From a virus: a stretch of 32,573 nucleotides of DNA. Shown here in pieces: positions 13,431-23,178 of this stretch. The number at the start of each line of letters is the position of its first letter. The stretch's first letter is position 1. The stretch covers positions 1 to 32,573 of IMG/VR virus record IMGVR_UViG_3300037882_000106. One strand, given 5' to 3'. The notes below the pieces were generated by a model. The model did no database searches, was not told the origin of the DNA, and saw only the letters and a list, made by a program, of their open reading frames with translations. The position numbers and the translations under genes were made by a program.

Positions 13431-15725
13431 TTAGAGTTTGGGTTGAATTGAGATAGAGGGCTGCATCGACTTTGTTTTCGGGTCGTAGTAATAGCCCGGT
13501 GGTGCGAACTGCTGACGGCGCGTGATCTCATCCTGTGCTTGCTTGTTACGCACAGACTTGATATCATCACCAGTGATCCAGATGGTCTTGCGCACACCGT
13601 CACGGTAGGCAGTCGCCATCATACGCGGACCCTTTGCGTCGTTACCGATGCGCAGAATGCTGATGCTCGTGTCTTTCGCCACGCTGATTCCCTGCGTGCG
13701 GAATCGGTTGGTAAGCACCTGCTCGAAGTAATCCTCGAACACGTCTTTCTGCATACCAGCTTCAGCATACAAGGGCTTCTGTCCGCGCACGTTTTGCCAT
13801 GCGTAGCGTCCGCTGATTTCAAGACCGTTTGCTTGTGCCATCTGGATAGACTGACTAGCTGCATCGGAGTCGCTGATCGCGGGATCGTTCTTCTTGATCT
13901 GCTCGAAGTAACGAGACGCGGCGTTAGTCACAACGTTGTTCGCACTCGCACCCATCGACTCAGAACCAAGCTGCCACCACGACGGATTCAGATTCGCCAC
14001 CACAGACGACAGCTTATCGCGCGCCTCGCGAGTAGCCTGTGAATCAACACCACGCAAGTCACCCTGACCGAAGCTAGCTTCATTGCCGAAGGTGCGTCGA
14101 TACGCAACCTCACGAGGAACACCCGTACGAACCTGATCGTCGTACTGCTGCATCGGATTCTGGAACTCGCCGTAGTATTCAATAGCCGTAGACAAACCAG
14201 AGGTACGATCCACCGAAGTGCCGTTGTCGATCTCATGATAACGGATACTCTTCCACGCCTGATAAGCAGTCTCGAAGCCTTCCGTGTACTCTTCACCAGC
14301 TGACAACGCAACCTGATTCTGCAACCGGGTCTTGAGTCTTGGAGATACGTAGGGCTCTTTACCACTTGTAGATACAGCATAGTTACCCACAGTAACATCG
14401 GCCAGCATGTTAGGGTTCTGAGTCACCACGGAATTGAACGCACGATCTGCGTCCTCCGCTGCTACACCTTTCATGTGTACCACGGTACCGACGCTGTTGG
14501 TCGTAACTGCCGCCGCAAGCTGCGCGTCTCCGCGTGCCTCCGCTGCTTCCTTCTCTGCTGCCGTTACTGCCTTCTCTTTGGCCGCGTCTCGCTTATTCAT
14601 CATGCGTTCCCACATGCTGTAGTACGCACCGCCTGCACTTTCTGCTAGCCTGATAGCGTCGTCCTGATCAAACATTCCGGTGTCGTCGCCGGTCAGGGCG
14701 GCGTACTGCATGTTGATCTCTTGCATACCGTTGACCGCATCCTCTGCACTGATTGCGCCAGCCTTGGCCTGAGTGAACAGTTGAGCAACCGGACGCATTA
14801 GCGGACCACTACCAAGATTACGTTTGAACTTGGTACGTGCAGTGTCGATACGACTATCCAACCGATCACGCATTTCAGGAGGAAGCTGGCCAAGTACGCC
14901 GCTTTCGTAGATCGCGCTAACGCTGTACCACTCACCCTTGTCGGCGAGCTGCTCGACGGTCGTCATGAGGTTCTTCATATATCCAGCGGGATCACGGCCC
15001 GGAGCAGCTTGGAATGTTTCCAAGAACAGGCGCTTGCGTTCCTGCATATCCTCAGCACTGAGAGGCTGATTGGGATTCTGTTTACCCTGTCGTGCAGAGT
15101 CAACCAGTGACCGCTGATACGCGGAGCTTGCCGACTGCCACGCACTATTCTCGCCGAGTGCAAGCTCTTGCTGCTGCCACTCGAATCGCGACTTAGCATG
15201 CAGCTCAAGCATTGGACCAGCGCGGTCCATGATCGCCTTCTGTAGCGCAGCGTTGGCGTACATATCGCCGGTGAGTCCCTTCTCCGTGATGTCATTAAGT
15301 CGCTGTCCAATCTGCGCACTGTCCAGCTTGCGTAGTTCGGGCAACTCTTCCATGAACGCCTGTTCCATATCGGAAGCGGACTTCAGTGCATGGTAAGTAG
15401 TAGCACCCTGCTCAAACGAAGTCTGCCCGAAGATTCGGGAGTACCACGGCTGATCATTTATAATTTCTTCAAGTGCCACGCCTTCACGAGCCGCTGCGAA
15501 GCCCTCGTACATTTTGCGTCGTGCCTGAGCTTCCAGCTTAGGACGAACCAACTCGGTCAGAAACTCCGGCAGTTGAACACCGGAGTTAAATGAGCCAGAG
15601 CCGTACCGCGATGCCTCGTTCACTCCGACGGTAATTTGCCCACCAGAGTTGCCGAGGATAGGTGCCGAGGCGCGAATGTCGGCACCAGCCACACCAGCTG
15701 TTTGGAACTGGAATACGTCTGCCAC
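13431..15725 (-). CDS. Internal virion protein (T7 gp15-like)
   Basis: Ejection protein of the internal core, 764 aa against 747 aa for T7 gp15, between the gp14- and gp16-like genes as in all T7-type phages. The sequence is hydrophilic and largely helical, with many Gln, Ala and Glu residues and no membrane segment, as expected for gp15, which forms the periplasmic tunnel with gp16. It begins MADVFQFQTAGVAGADIRAS and ends with a proline/serine-rich stretch. The start codon is GTG (15725), preceded by GGAGG at four bases, with the stop of the gp14-like gene 10 bases upstream. Assignment relies on order, size and composition. Confidence 0.85.
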   Translation of the reverse strand: MADVFQFQTAGVAGADIRASAPILGNSGGQITVGVNEASRYGSGSFNSGVQLPEFLTELVRPKLEAQARRKMYEGFAAAREGVALEEIINDQPWYSRIFGQTSFEQGATTYHALKSASDMEQAFMEELPELRKLDSAQIGQRLNDITEKGLTGDMYANAALQKAIMDRAGPMLELHAKSRFEWQQQELALGENSAWQSASSAYQRSLVDSARQGKQNPNQPLSAEDMQERKRLFLETFQAAPGRDPAGYMKNLMTTVEQLADKGEWYSVSAIYESGVLGQLPPEMRDRLDSRIDTARTKFKRNLGSGPLMRPVAQLFTQAKAGAISAEDAVNGMQEINMQYAALTGDDTGMFDQDDAIRLAESAGGAYYSMWERMMNKRDAAKEKAVTAAEKEAAEARGDAQLAAAVTTNSVGTVVHMKGVAAEDADRAFNSVVTQNPNMLADVTVGNYAVSTSGKEPYVSPRLKTRLQNQVALSAGEEYTEGFETAYQAWKSIRYHEIDNGTSVDRTSGLSTAIEYYGEFQNPMQQYDDQVRTGVPREVAYRRTFGNEASFGQGDLRGVDSQATREARDKLSSVVANLNPSWWQLGSESMGASANNVVTNAASRYFEQIKKNDPAISDSDAASQSIQMAQANGLEISGRYAWQNVRGQKPLYAEAGMQKDVFEDYFEQVLTNRFRTQGISVAKDTSISILRIGNDAKGPRMMATAYRDGVRKTIWITGDDIKSVRNKQAQDEITRRQQFAPPGYYYDPKTKSMQPSISIQPKL

Positions 15726-15734
15726 GTTGCCTCC

Positions 15735-16601
15735 TTATTCACTGAACCAGTCAGCGCCGAAACCTTTGCCGAAACTAAAGGCTGCGCTGGCCGAATCACT
15801 GGCACTGTCATCAAGGTCGCCCCAATTGATCTCGGAGCTTTTCTTTACATCATTCTTTTCCATGACGCGACCAAACCAAGAGTTTGAGTTTGAATCACCG
15901 CCACCCCAATCCTTTGCACTGGCAGCAAGTCCGCTAGCTGCACGACCGAAGTACGCGCCTGCTGCATCCCAGTCACCGTTGTTCTGCTTCCACTCACCTA
16001 CAGCAGCGTCAGCCGCAGCCTGTCCAGCTTGCGGACCACCGAAGTAAGTTGCTGCTGCAACACCGAGCAGTTTGAGCGCGCGATGCTTGAGTGGCTGCGG
16101 CTCTACGTTCACAGTGTAGTTGAAGTTCCCGAAGCTGCGCGACAGGTCTTGCGAGTTCGCAGCCGAGCTGATGATACTGGCTGAACTGCGACCACCAACT
16201 GCGGCCATGCGCTGCGTATCAACACGTTGCAAATCTTGTTCTATGTTCCTCTGCAACTCCACAGTCTTGGTCAGCAACTCAATGCTACTACCGCCAATAC
16301 CCGTTGCCGCCGCGCCCGCAGCAAGCTGACCAATCCGGTCAGCCGCCGCGAGAGAAGCATTCACACGCAAAGTAGTGCGGCCTTCAAGCTGCATAGCTAC
16401 CGTGTTGATTGCTTCGTTGTATTGCTTACCTGCCGCCTCCATGCGGAGAGAATTACCAAGCGAACGGGAGAAGTCAACTAGCGTTTGATTCGCCACTTCC
16501 TTCAGGTTGTTGGCCTTCTGTATATCGTTGGCAGCTTTGAACTCTGCCATACGAACACGATGAACGTTAGGCGAGTTCCAGATTTCGTACACGCTACCCA
16601 T
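15735..16601 (-). CDS. Internal virion protein (T7 gp14-like)
   Basis: Small ejection protein, thought in T7 to form the pore in the outer membrane. It is 288 aa (T7 gp14 196 aa). The N-terminal two thirds are long Ala/Gln-rich helices (MRMEAAGKQ-type region, then ASLAAADRIGQLAAGAAATG). A glycine/alanine-rich weakly hydrophobic segment (LLGVAAATYFGGPQAGQAAA, about 180-199) could insert into a membrane. The C-terminus is Ser/Asp/Gly-rich. The start overlaps the tail tubular B stop by one base (TAATG). Assignment is from order and composition. Confidence 0.82.
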   Translation of the reverse strand: MGSVYEIWNSPNVHRVRMAEFKAANDIQKANNLKEVANQTLVDFSRSLGNSLRMEAAGKQYNEAINTVAMQLEGRTTLRVNASLAAADRIGQLAAGAAATGIGGSSIELLTKTVELQRNIEQDLQRVDTQRMAAVGGRSSASIISSAANSQDLSRSFGNFNYTVNVEPQPLKHRALKLLGVAAATYFGGPQAGQAAADAAVGEWKQNNGDWDAAGAYFGRAASGLAASAKDWGGGDSNSNSWFGRVMEKNDVKKSSEINWGDLDDSASDSASAAFSFGKGFGADWFSE

Positions 16602-19156
16602 TACCCGCCCCTCCTAACCCGATTAAAGTATTGCCCGGTCCAGTCAATCGCAGTCACCGTCAACGGCAACCAGTCTTTGGATCGCAGCTCGTAGCTACAT
16701 TCACGCACTTCCTTCCCGATGCCAACAGTGATCTGCGTTGTCGGGCGCGGCTGTCTGCCGACCTGATTACTACTCAGACCAAGTACGCGGCCGTTGAAGT
16801 CTGTCACCAGACGCTCACCGTTCACCGTACGAACATAGGCCCGCATGCCGCTCGTTGTCGTCACACTTGGACTCACTTGATTCAACGTGAGCCGCCCGCT
16901 CAAGATCGGCTTGCCGTTGCGATCACGGTAGTACGGGTTCGTCGGGACAACGTAGCCATCAGAGACAGCCCCGTACCACAACTGAGAATCCAGTACCTCA
17001 ATCTGATCCGTCATCTCTTCCACAAGATCAGCACGGGTGCCTATCAGGAAGTACACAGAAGACGAATCGACCGCGACGGACAGCTCACTCTGATCTACAG
17101 CAACGTGCCAGCCGTCCACCAGATCACCGCGACGGGCGCTGTCCAGATACGGCAAGGAGCCAAGTTCCGTGTTGACGCTTTGTTTGTCAGCAACCACGAT
17201 GATGCTGTCATCGACTTCACGCAACGTAAATACGATAACCGCACCACGGTACGTAGTGAGTCCGCAGAGTCGTCCAAGGATGGACGTATAGCTCCACCGT
17301 GACCACGCATCAAGCAAACGCTGCCCACCGCCCTGATCGTCCACGTACATGTAGACGTAGAAGTCGTTGGGTGTTTCTTCTGTGCGGTACAGAATCACGT
17401 TGGGTGCTGTCATCGCGACCAACTGACAAGGCTTGCCTTGGATGTACTGATCGAGCTGCTGTGATACTTCGTATGAAACCGGAGACTCAACCAAGCTGCC
17501 GATCTGCAACTGATGCAACGTGGTGCGGAAGTCACCCTGTTCGGCTTCAGCACTCTTGCCGTAGAAGACAAAGTTGCCGCTTGCTACCGGGTGTGCCATT
17601 GCCGCGCCCTCATGCGCAGAGACTGTAGTGATGTTCGGAGATTTGGCCGACAGGACTGCTCGACCCGTGATACCGTACTGCTTCAAGTCACCGAATATGA
17701 TCAGGTCACGGTCGTACATCACTGCACTACGCAACGTGTCACCCTCGGCACCATAGCTGAACATTTCGATTGGATCGTTGTCTTGGATCGTCAATACTGT
17801 CTGACGGAAGAAGTTGAGGTAGTCACCCGGACGCGAGCAGCTTACAGTGCCACCGCTACCGATCAGCAGACGATCCTGAAACACTGTCATCATCGTGATT
17901 GTGCGACCAAAGAACTCCGGAGTCGGAGAACTCACACCGTCGCCAACGATGTTGGACTTGTAGTCGGGATGCTCGCCGCTGGTAGGAGCCATCGTAGCTA
18001 GCCCAGCGCCGTCCTGAGCAACGTACATTGTGCCTTCGTGGATGACCGCTTGTGCAAACATGTTCTCGGGCTGCTGCGTAACACCGGCACCTTCACGCCA
18101 CACCACATCGGTCCAGCCAGTGCTTACGTCATCTTTCGCATACGCGCGTAGGTAGTACGCTTCGCTGGCGCTAGCACCTTGCGGACGAATACGGACGATC
18201 TTGCCGACGTAGTGAATCTTCGTCATCAGCGTGGGCGCACTAACTTCCTTACCGACTGCCCGCAGCAACGTGTCGTCACCGCCGTCGTCACCAGAAATGT
18301 CAATGAACTCATCGTCCTCAATCACGACCGTACTGTCGATCCGAGTAGCAGCCACACCCTCTAGCAGCAACTCATCAACTAGCTTCTGTGCGATGTTCTC
18401 GCCAGTGATATCCTCAGCAGCTTCACCAATGTACGCATTAACCGCAGAGTTGTATGCGTAGATACGATCATTGATGTCTTTCTGATAATCCTCTCGCGGC
18501 GTAGTTCCGTCGATCTCAAAGAACGGGATATCAGAAGTGTCGAGCAGTTCCGGGTACGCGCTGGGCTTTGTCTTGTACGATACCGTGAGTTTGGTATTGT
18601 CGTCACGGGTCAGCGTGATACTGAACGTGCGCGAGTACGCGCCACCGCGAACCCAAGCTACCATGCGCGATAGGTTTTCTTCCGTGTCCCACGCATTCTC
18701 AAGGTCAATCGTCGGTATCGTGTTGTTGCCCGCGATGTAGACGTAGCGTCCAACGTTTGTCAGAGCAGACACACCGCCAGAAACGAGGTCGTCTACCCAC
18801 GTACTGTTCTCGTATTCGATGGGCATGAACTCGTCAGCGGTCTTGTTGTAAAGGTACATGAAAGTCTCTTCGCCCTTGACACTGGCGCGGTTTCGGTACA
18901 GCAGCGAGTATTCTACGCCGTCGATAACGAACGTGTACTCGCGCATTGCGCCAGCCTCCACGCCGTACTCTTCGAGTGTACCCTCACGAACCACCATCTC
19001 GTCCTGCCACACAGACCCGCGCCTGCGCGCGAGTCCATGCACAGGATCAGAGATCATGTTTACTTGTTCCTCACTCTGTCCGGGGCGGCGGTCATGCGCT
19101 ACCTGCTCGGACACGCCGAGAATAACAGAGTCGTACGAACCACCTACTTTGGACAT
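16601..19156 (-). CDS. Tail tubular protein B (T7 gp12-like nozzle)
   Basis: Tail nozzle protein of the short non-contractile tail, 851 aa compared with 794 aa for T7 gp12. The N-terminus MSKVGGSYDSVILGVSEQVA, followed by an RR..SEEQVNM pattern and NMISDPVHGLARRRG, is the family signature (a G-S-Y...GVSQQ...R.P.Q...Q.N....P..GL..R start). The rest is beta-rich, as in the T7 nozzle. The start is ATG 19156 because AAGGAG lies six bases upstream right after the tail tubular A stop; a longer in-frame start at 19225 would overlap that gene. The stop overlaps the next ATG by one base. Confidence 0.92.
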   Translation of the reverse strand: MSKVGGSYDSVILGVSEQVAHDRRPGQSEEQVNMISDPVHGLARRRGSVWQDEMVVREGTLEEYGVEAGAMREYTFVIDGVEYSLLYRNRASVKGEETFMYLYNKTADEFMPIEYENSTWVDDLVSGGVSALTNVGRYVYIAGNNTIPTIDLENAWDTEENLSRMVAWVRGGAYSRTFSITLTRDDNTKLTVSYKTKPSAYPELLDTSDIPFFEIDGTTPREDYQKDINDRIYAYNSAVNAYIGEAAEDITGENIAQKLVDELLLEGVAATRIDSTVVIEDDEFIDISGDDGGDDTLLRAVGKEVSAPTLMTKIHYVGKIVRIRPQGASASEAYYLRAYAKDDVSTGWTDVVWREGAGVTQQPENMFAQAVIHEGTMYVAQDGAGLATMAPTSGEHPDYKSNIVGDGVSSPTPEFFGRTITMMTVFQDRLLIGSGGTVSCSRPGDYLNFFRQTVLTIQDNDPIEMFSYGAEGDTLRSAVMYDRDLIIFGDLKQYGITGRAVLSAKSPNITTVSAHEGAAMAHPVASGNFVFYGKSAEAEQGDFRTTLHQLQIGSLVESPVSYEVSQQLDQYIQGKPCQLVAMTAPNVILYRTEETPNDFYVYMYVDDQGGGQRLLDAWSRWSYTSILGRLCGLTTYRGAVIVFTLREVDDSIIVVADKQSVNTELGSLPYLDSARRGDLVDGWHVAVDQSELSVAVDSSSVYFLIGTRADLVEEMTDQIEVLDSQLWYGAVSDGYVVPTNPYYRDRNGKPILSGRLTLNQVSPSVTTTSGMRAYVRTVNGERLVTDFNGRVLGLSSNQVGRQPRPTTQITVGIGKEVRECSYELRSKDWLPLTVTAIDWTGQYFNRVRRGG

Positions 19157-19166
19157 TGTTAACTCC

Positions 19167-19787
19167 TTAGCTGGGCCAGCCGGGGGTGTACGGGATTCGA
19201 GAACCCAGCACACCCTGACCACCAATGAACGTCATCTTCGCCTGATTGCTAGCAGTAGCCAGCAAGTTCGGGCGTCGGTTGCGCGTGTTCTCCGCACTGA
19301 GTTCCAGTCGGGCACGCGAGTAATCTTGGGAAAGCTGCGAGTACCGTGTGTTGTCTCCATCGAACTCGCGCTGAAAGCGCATAACAGTTCCGAAGTTAAC
19401 AGTATCGGCGGCGTGGAACGGTAGGTCTTCAAACGGAAGAACCCGAACGAGATCAACGTCAACGTGACGTTCCCATTCGTACGTGTTGCGAGACACGTTG
19501 TAAAGCCGTGTACCACGCTGCGCATACGGCGGCGTGTACCAGCGATCGATTGTCTTGACTGCCACCGCATCTTGCGGCACAGAGATATATTTGCTGATAG
19601 CGTCAGGTAGCAGTCTGGTGTATTCACTATTGAACCACCAACCGCGCTTCTGCTCAATCAGGTTTACTTGCTTGAGGATGTTGAGGGCCGCGTCTTTGTA
19701 GCTATGATCGTCCTCCAACGTATTGAGCGGAGTCTCGCCCATAGTGGCCAGACACGCATTAACTACATCGAGCTTGGTAATGAACAT
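19167..19787 (-). CDS. Tail tubular protein A (T7 gp11-like gatekeeper)
   Basis: Head-to-tail adaptor that joins the portal to the tail nozzle. It is 206 aa (T7 gp11 196 aa). The N-terminus MFITKLDVVNACLATMGETP followed by LNTL, and the later KRGWWFNSE, are the typical family features (DAVN..LA.IGE.P...L and the RGWWFN motif). The C-terminal half has conserved Tyr/Arg-rich strands (DRWYTPPYAQRGTRLYNVSR). GGAGAG four bases before the ATG serves as ribosome-binding site. It is the first gene after the terminator that follows the capsid gene. Confidence 0.93.
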   Translation of the reverse strand: MFITKLDVVNACLATMGETPLNTLEDDHSYKDAALNILKQVNLIEQKRGWWFNSEYTRLLPDAISKYISVPQDAVAVKTIDRWYTPPYAQRGTRLYNVSRNTYEWERHVDVDLVRVLPFEDLPFHAADTVNFGTVMRFQREFDGDNTRYSQLSQDYSRARLELSAENTRNRRPNLLATASNQAKMTFIGGQGVLGSRIPYTPGWPS

Positions 19788-19800
19788 TCAACTCTCCACG

Positions 19801-19833
19801 AAAGAAACCGAGAGCGGATTTCTCCACTCCCGG
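19801..19833 (-). terminator. Intrinsic terminator after the major capsid gene
   Basis: On the transcribed strand CCGGGAGTGGA (19833-19823) pairs with TCCGCTCTCGG (19818-19808) over 11 bp with two G-U pairs, closed by a GAAA loop and followed directly by TTTCTTT. It lies 10 bases past the capsid stop. T7 has its late terminator Tphi in the same place after gene 10. Confidence 0.88.
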
Positions 19834-19843
19834 TCGGGTAGTA

Positions 19844-20845
19844 TTACGGCAGTTCGATGGTCGCAGCGAACTCGGCACGGTTTGCCGTGACGCCGAACGA
19901 CAGCCAGCTATCAGCGAACCACTGCTTCGACAGGTCATCGAAGAACACTTTGCTCGTCAGCGGGATCGTCTCACCAGCCAGCAGCGCACGCGGCGACATC
20001 AGCAGACCAACGACCTTGGTGAAGTCACCGTCGTAGGCGTTGCTGTTGTTGGCGTTCGACAGCGGGTGGTTCGTGATCACGGTGTTGGGCAGGTTGTTGG
20101 ACGAGATGACCGGGATGCCCCACGCCTTGAAGATCGGCACGCCAGTCAGCTTGTTGCCATCAGCCGTCAGGTACTCACCGTTGATGATCTGCTCAGCCTG
20201 CTGCAACACGTAGAACTGTGCCGGACGCACGATCAGCATAACGTCTTCCGCCTGCGGCTCGATGTCCTTGTTCTCCATCGCAACGAGCGCATCCTTGATC
20301 GCGTCGTACAGTGCGGCCGGATCGAGTGCATCGCCAGCCGAGCCCAGGGTTTCGACGTGACCACCAAGGTGACCAGACGGAACCAGACCCGTCACCGGAT
20401 CGGTGAACGTCGAGACAGTGAGACGAGCAGCACGAACGCCAGCGATCATGAACGCCTGATCGGTCAGCTTTGCAATCTTCTTGCCCTGCTCATTCGCGAC
20501 CTGCTTACGCACGTCAAAGTTGTTCTGGAAGATTTCCAGCAGCGGGAAGATATTGCGGGCCAGAATCACCGTATCGATGACAAGGCTCATCTTGCTGAAC
20601 GATGCCAGCGTACCGTCAGGCGCAACGCCCGGCTGCAACGTCTGGAGCTGGGTTTCACCCACAGCATAATTGGTCAGCGAGTTGGTGCCGATAACACGCT
20701 TGCGCGAGATATACGGATCGAGCTTCGACTTACGTTCGAGGGTGCCCTCGACCATGCCGGTGAACTCGGTGATGTTGAGTGCGTTGATGTCACCAGTCTG
20801 ATTCTGCTGGTTCGGACGCACCGGGGTATTGGTAAACAGAGGCAT
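19844..20845 (-). CDS. Major capsid protein
   Basis: Main shell protein of the icosahedral head, 333 aa, close to the phiKMV capsid protein (335 aa). The sequence has the HK97-fold layout expected for T7-type capsids: a flexible, charged N-terminal arm, ALNITEFTGMVEGTLERKSK (about 23-42), then the P-domain and A-domain strands, including GLVPSGHLGGH (about 156-166), and a C-terminal part beginning VVGLLMSPRALL. Position between scaffold and tail tubular A, the AGGAG ribosome-binding site, and a strong terminator immediately after it support very high expression. No frameshift extension of the kind seen for T7 gp10B is evident. Confidence 0.93.
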   Translation of the reverse strand: MPLFTNTPVRPNQQNQTGDINALNITEFTGMVEGTLERKSKLDPYISRKRVIGTNSLTNYAVGETQLQTLQPGVAPDGTLASFSKMSLVIDTVILARNIFPLLEIFQNNFDVRKQVANEQGKKIAKLTDQAFMIAGVRAARLTVSTFTDPVTGLVPSGHLGGHVETLGSAGDALDPAALYDAIKDALVAMENKDIEPQAEDVMLIVRPAQFYVLQQAEQIINGEYLTADGNKLTGVPIFKAWGIPVISSNNLPNTVITNHPLSNANNSNAYDGDFTKVVGLLMSPRALLAGETIPLTSKVFFDDLSKQWFADSWLSFGVTANRAEFAATIELP

Positions 20846-20862
20846 TCATTACTCCTGAGAGA

Positions 20863-21648
20863 TTACTTGACGTTTGCGTATTTGGCGCGAAGTGCCGCGT
20901 ACTCGGGTGAACCATCCAGACGACTGGAACCAATACGTGCAACGAGTGTATTGAGTTCTGCCAAATAACCGGATCGGGTCAGAGGACCGCTACCAGCAGG
21001 TGCGGTTGGTGTGTAGCGAGTGGCGCTCGCCGGTTCGGCAACAGTGCCAGAGGCAGTCATGAACTGACGATGCAGCAGCTCGGCCATAGCCTTTGCCACC
21101 ATACCGCCCTGATTCAGAGCGCCACGCACTTCTTCCAGCTCAGAGGGTTCCGCGTTAGCTTTCACGAACTCGGTGATCTGTTTCCAGTTGTCTTCACCAC
21201 CGACTGCCTCATGCACAAGAGTGCGGCGGGCGTCGTAGGCGGCCTTGTCTGCGTCCGAGATGCGAGTGTACGCATCCTTAGCAAGCGCAAGGTACTTGTC
21301 TGCACCAGCAGCCTTATCGCCCATCGCGGCGAGCTTAGCTTCAAGGTACGAGAAGTTACCCTTACCAGCCTCCTGCATTTCCGGCGAGTCGAGCGTGAGG
21401 CCGAGGCCACCGAAGAACTCAAGAGACAGGTCAAGACTCACGTCACCAGTCGGCTTGAACGTAACCTTACCGTCGGTGGCAGGCGCGTTCTGTTCGATTG
21501 CGGTGACGGCAGGAACCGCTACTGGTGCAGCGGCGACGGGTGCAGCTTCACCGGGAACGGCAGCTACAGCAGGAACCGCAGCAACGGCCGGATCAACCGG
21601 TGCTGGTGCAGCGGCTACCGGAGTCGGGTTCAGGATATCATCGGGCAT
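20863..21648 (-). CDS. Capsid assembly scaffold protein (T7 gp9-like)
   Basis: Scaffold that directs prohead assembly and is lost on maturation. It is 261 aa (T7 gp9 307 aa), acidic, between portal and capsid. Residues 8-50 are a striking Ala/Pro/Val-rich, probably disordered tract (DPAVAAVPAVAAVPGEAAPV). The central part has PTGDVSLDLSLEFFGGLGL, the recognisable core of gp9-like scaffolds, and the C-terminus is helical and ends in basic residues (ALRAKYANVK), as needed for contact with the capsid. The ribosome-binding site GGAGTAAACG lies in the final codons of the portal gene. Confidence 0.9.
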   Translation of the reverse strand: MPDDILNPTPVAAAPAPVDPAVAAVPAVAAVPGEAAPVAAAPVAVPAVTAIEQNAPATDGKVTFKPTGDVSLDLSLEFFGGLGLTLDSPEMQEAGKGNFSYLEAKLAAMGDKAAGADKYLALAKDAYTRISDADKAAYDARRTLVHEAVGGEDNWKQITEFVKANAEPSELEEVRGALNQGGMVAKAMAELLHRQFMTASGTVAEPASATRYTPTAPAGSGPLTRSGYLAELNTLVARIGSSRLDGSPEYAALRAKYANVK

Positions 21649-21651
21649 CGT

Positions 21652-23169
21652 TTACTCCTGTTGAACTATTTGTTGTGCAGCAGCCTGTGTGCCTGCCTGC
21701 GCGGCATCCACTTCAAGTTGCTGTGCGAGTTGCGCCTGCTGCTGCTTCTGGAACTCAGCTTCGGTCAGAAGATAAGCGGATGGACTCAGCCCGCGCGCCG
21801 AAGCAAAGGCGGACTGAATCGCATCCACGCGCATACGCGCGCGTAGCTCAGGAGGAACCGTCATAAACGTAGCCATATCCTGTAGGAAGAGGACTAGATT
21901 ATCACGGTCGCCGGAGCGAGAAAGTGCAGCAAGACCAGTAACAATTGTTGGTTCGATGTCAGTGCCGGCGATCTTGCGACCACTCATGTCCATCAACCAG
22001 TACGACATTGGGAGCTGAATATCAACAGCGATACGCGAGTATGCACCACCCAACGAGTTCTCAAGTTCCTCAGCCGTGCGGCGGATTTCCTCTGCGGTTA
22101 CTCGCTCAGCCTGTCGGGTCACTGCTGATTGCAGTAGGAAGCCTGAGCCGATACGGTTGATGTAGACTTGCGCAATGTTGATGTTAACTTGAAGATCAGC
22201 AGCCTTGCCACTCTGGACAAGGTTGATGTCACCAGCAACGCCAGCGAGTGCAGCGCCGTTCTCAGAGTTCTCCAAGTCTTCGGGCTGCGTCATACCAGCG
22301 GGATTGACCAACCAACGGAACTCGGATGCGAGGATCGCAGCCTGCACCGTAGCCTTGGAGAGAATCGACAGCGCGGCAAAGTCGCCCGAATAATCTTCGA
22401 CCAGACCAGTACCATAGTCATCGCCACTAGCCAAGTCCCAAGTGATCGCACGATACGGCAGCTTCTCAAGCGGCCACTTACCGTCGAACCTGTCAGGGAG
22501 TTTGTCTTCGTTGACCCACTGCGTCATTTCGTAGTCGCCGTCTTCACGACGTTTGATCCACTTGTAAAGCTCGACCTGATCCAGTGCGTCGCACTTCAGT
22601 TTATCGCCGAGTGCTTCCACGACACCGGGTTCCAGTGCCATACGATCAACTGTTTCTTTCGTGATCAACTCCAACACTTCTGCGTTGGTGTCGCGCTTCA
22701 CTACGTAGTTCTTCAACCCCAGCACACGGAGGTTATCTTTGCCCATGATCAGCAAACCGTTGCCGGTTACGATGATGTGTTTGATACCGTCGTACATTTT
22801 GGGGCGGATTGAGCGGCGGTCGAGTTCTCGGACTGCCTTCTGTTCAGCCATAGAGAGCTGACTGTTGAGGTCGTCCTGCGTCATATTCATTTCGGCCAGA
22901 CTTGCAAGCATTTTGTCGCTTGCATCGAGTCGGAAGAACGGACGACTAGGCGCGAACAGCGCCAGCATGATCTTGTTGCTGAGATGATTAACAGCCTGAG
23001 CGCCGAGCGACTGATAGTCGTGGGACAACTCGTCACTGTCTTGATCGTACCCGTTGATCGGGCAAATCTTTGGGATTGTGAACGCGCTGTACTTCTCGCA
23101 TCGGGTAATGAAACCCTGCCGCTGTCCGTCTAGTTCGCTCCACCGACCTGATGCGGTATCTTGTCGCAT
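21652..23169 (-). CDS. Portal (head-tail connector, T7 gp8-like)
   Basis: Dodecameric connector through which DNA enters and leaves the head. It is 505 aa (T7 gp8 536 aa). Family features are the N-terminal WSELDGQRQGFITRCEKYSA with a following FTIPKICP, the DYQSLGAQAVNHLSNKIMLA block with LFAPSRPFFRLD, and the central helix with VTRQAERVTAEEIRRTAEEL and then ENSLGGAYSR. The C-terminal tail is Gln/Ala-rich (QKQQQAQLAQQLEVDAAQAG), the crown region. The ATG has AAGGAG a few bases upstream. The gene leads the head assembly module. Confidence 0.95.
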   Translation of the reverse strand: MRQDTASGRWSELDGQRQGFITRCEKYSAFTIPKICPINGYDQDSDELSHDYQSLGAQAVNHLSNKIMLALFAPSRPFFRLDASDKMLASLAEMNMTQDDLNSQLSMAEQKAVRELDRRSIRPKMYDGIKHIIVTGNGLLIMGKDNLRVLGLKNYVVKRDTNAEVLELITKETVDRMALEPGVVEALGDKLKCDALDQVELYKWIKRREDGDYEMTQWVNEDKLPDRFDGKWPLEKLPYRAITWDLASGDDYGTGLVEDYSGDFAALSILSKATVQAAILASEFRWLVNPAGMTQPEDLENSENGAALAGVAGDINLVQSGKAADLQVNINIAQVYINRIGSGFLLQSAVTRQAERVTAEEIRRTAEELENSLGGAYSRIAVDIQLPMSYWLMDMSGRKIAGTDIEPTIVTGLAALSRSGDRDNLVLFLQDMATFMTVPPELRARMRVDAIQSAFASARGLSPSAYLLTEAEFQKQQQAQLAQQLEVDAAQAGTQAAAQQIVQQE

Positions 23170-23178
23170 GGATTCTCC

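Noticed and set aside
20066-20968. 300-codon open frame on the plus strand
   Set aside because: It lies antisense to the major capsid gene, has no ribosome-binding site or recognisable domain, and its His/Arg-rich product is typical of a shadow frame.
22168-22812. 214-codon open frame on the plus strand
   Set aside because: Antisense to the portal gene, with no supporting signal.
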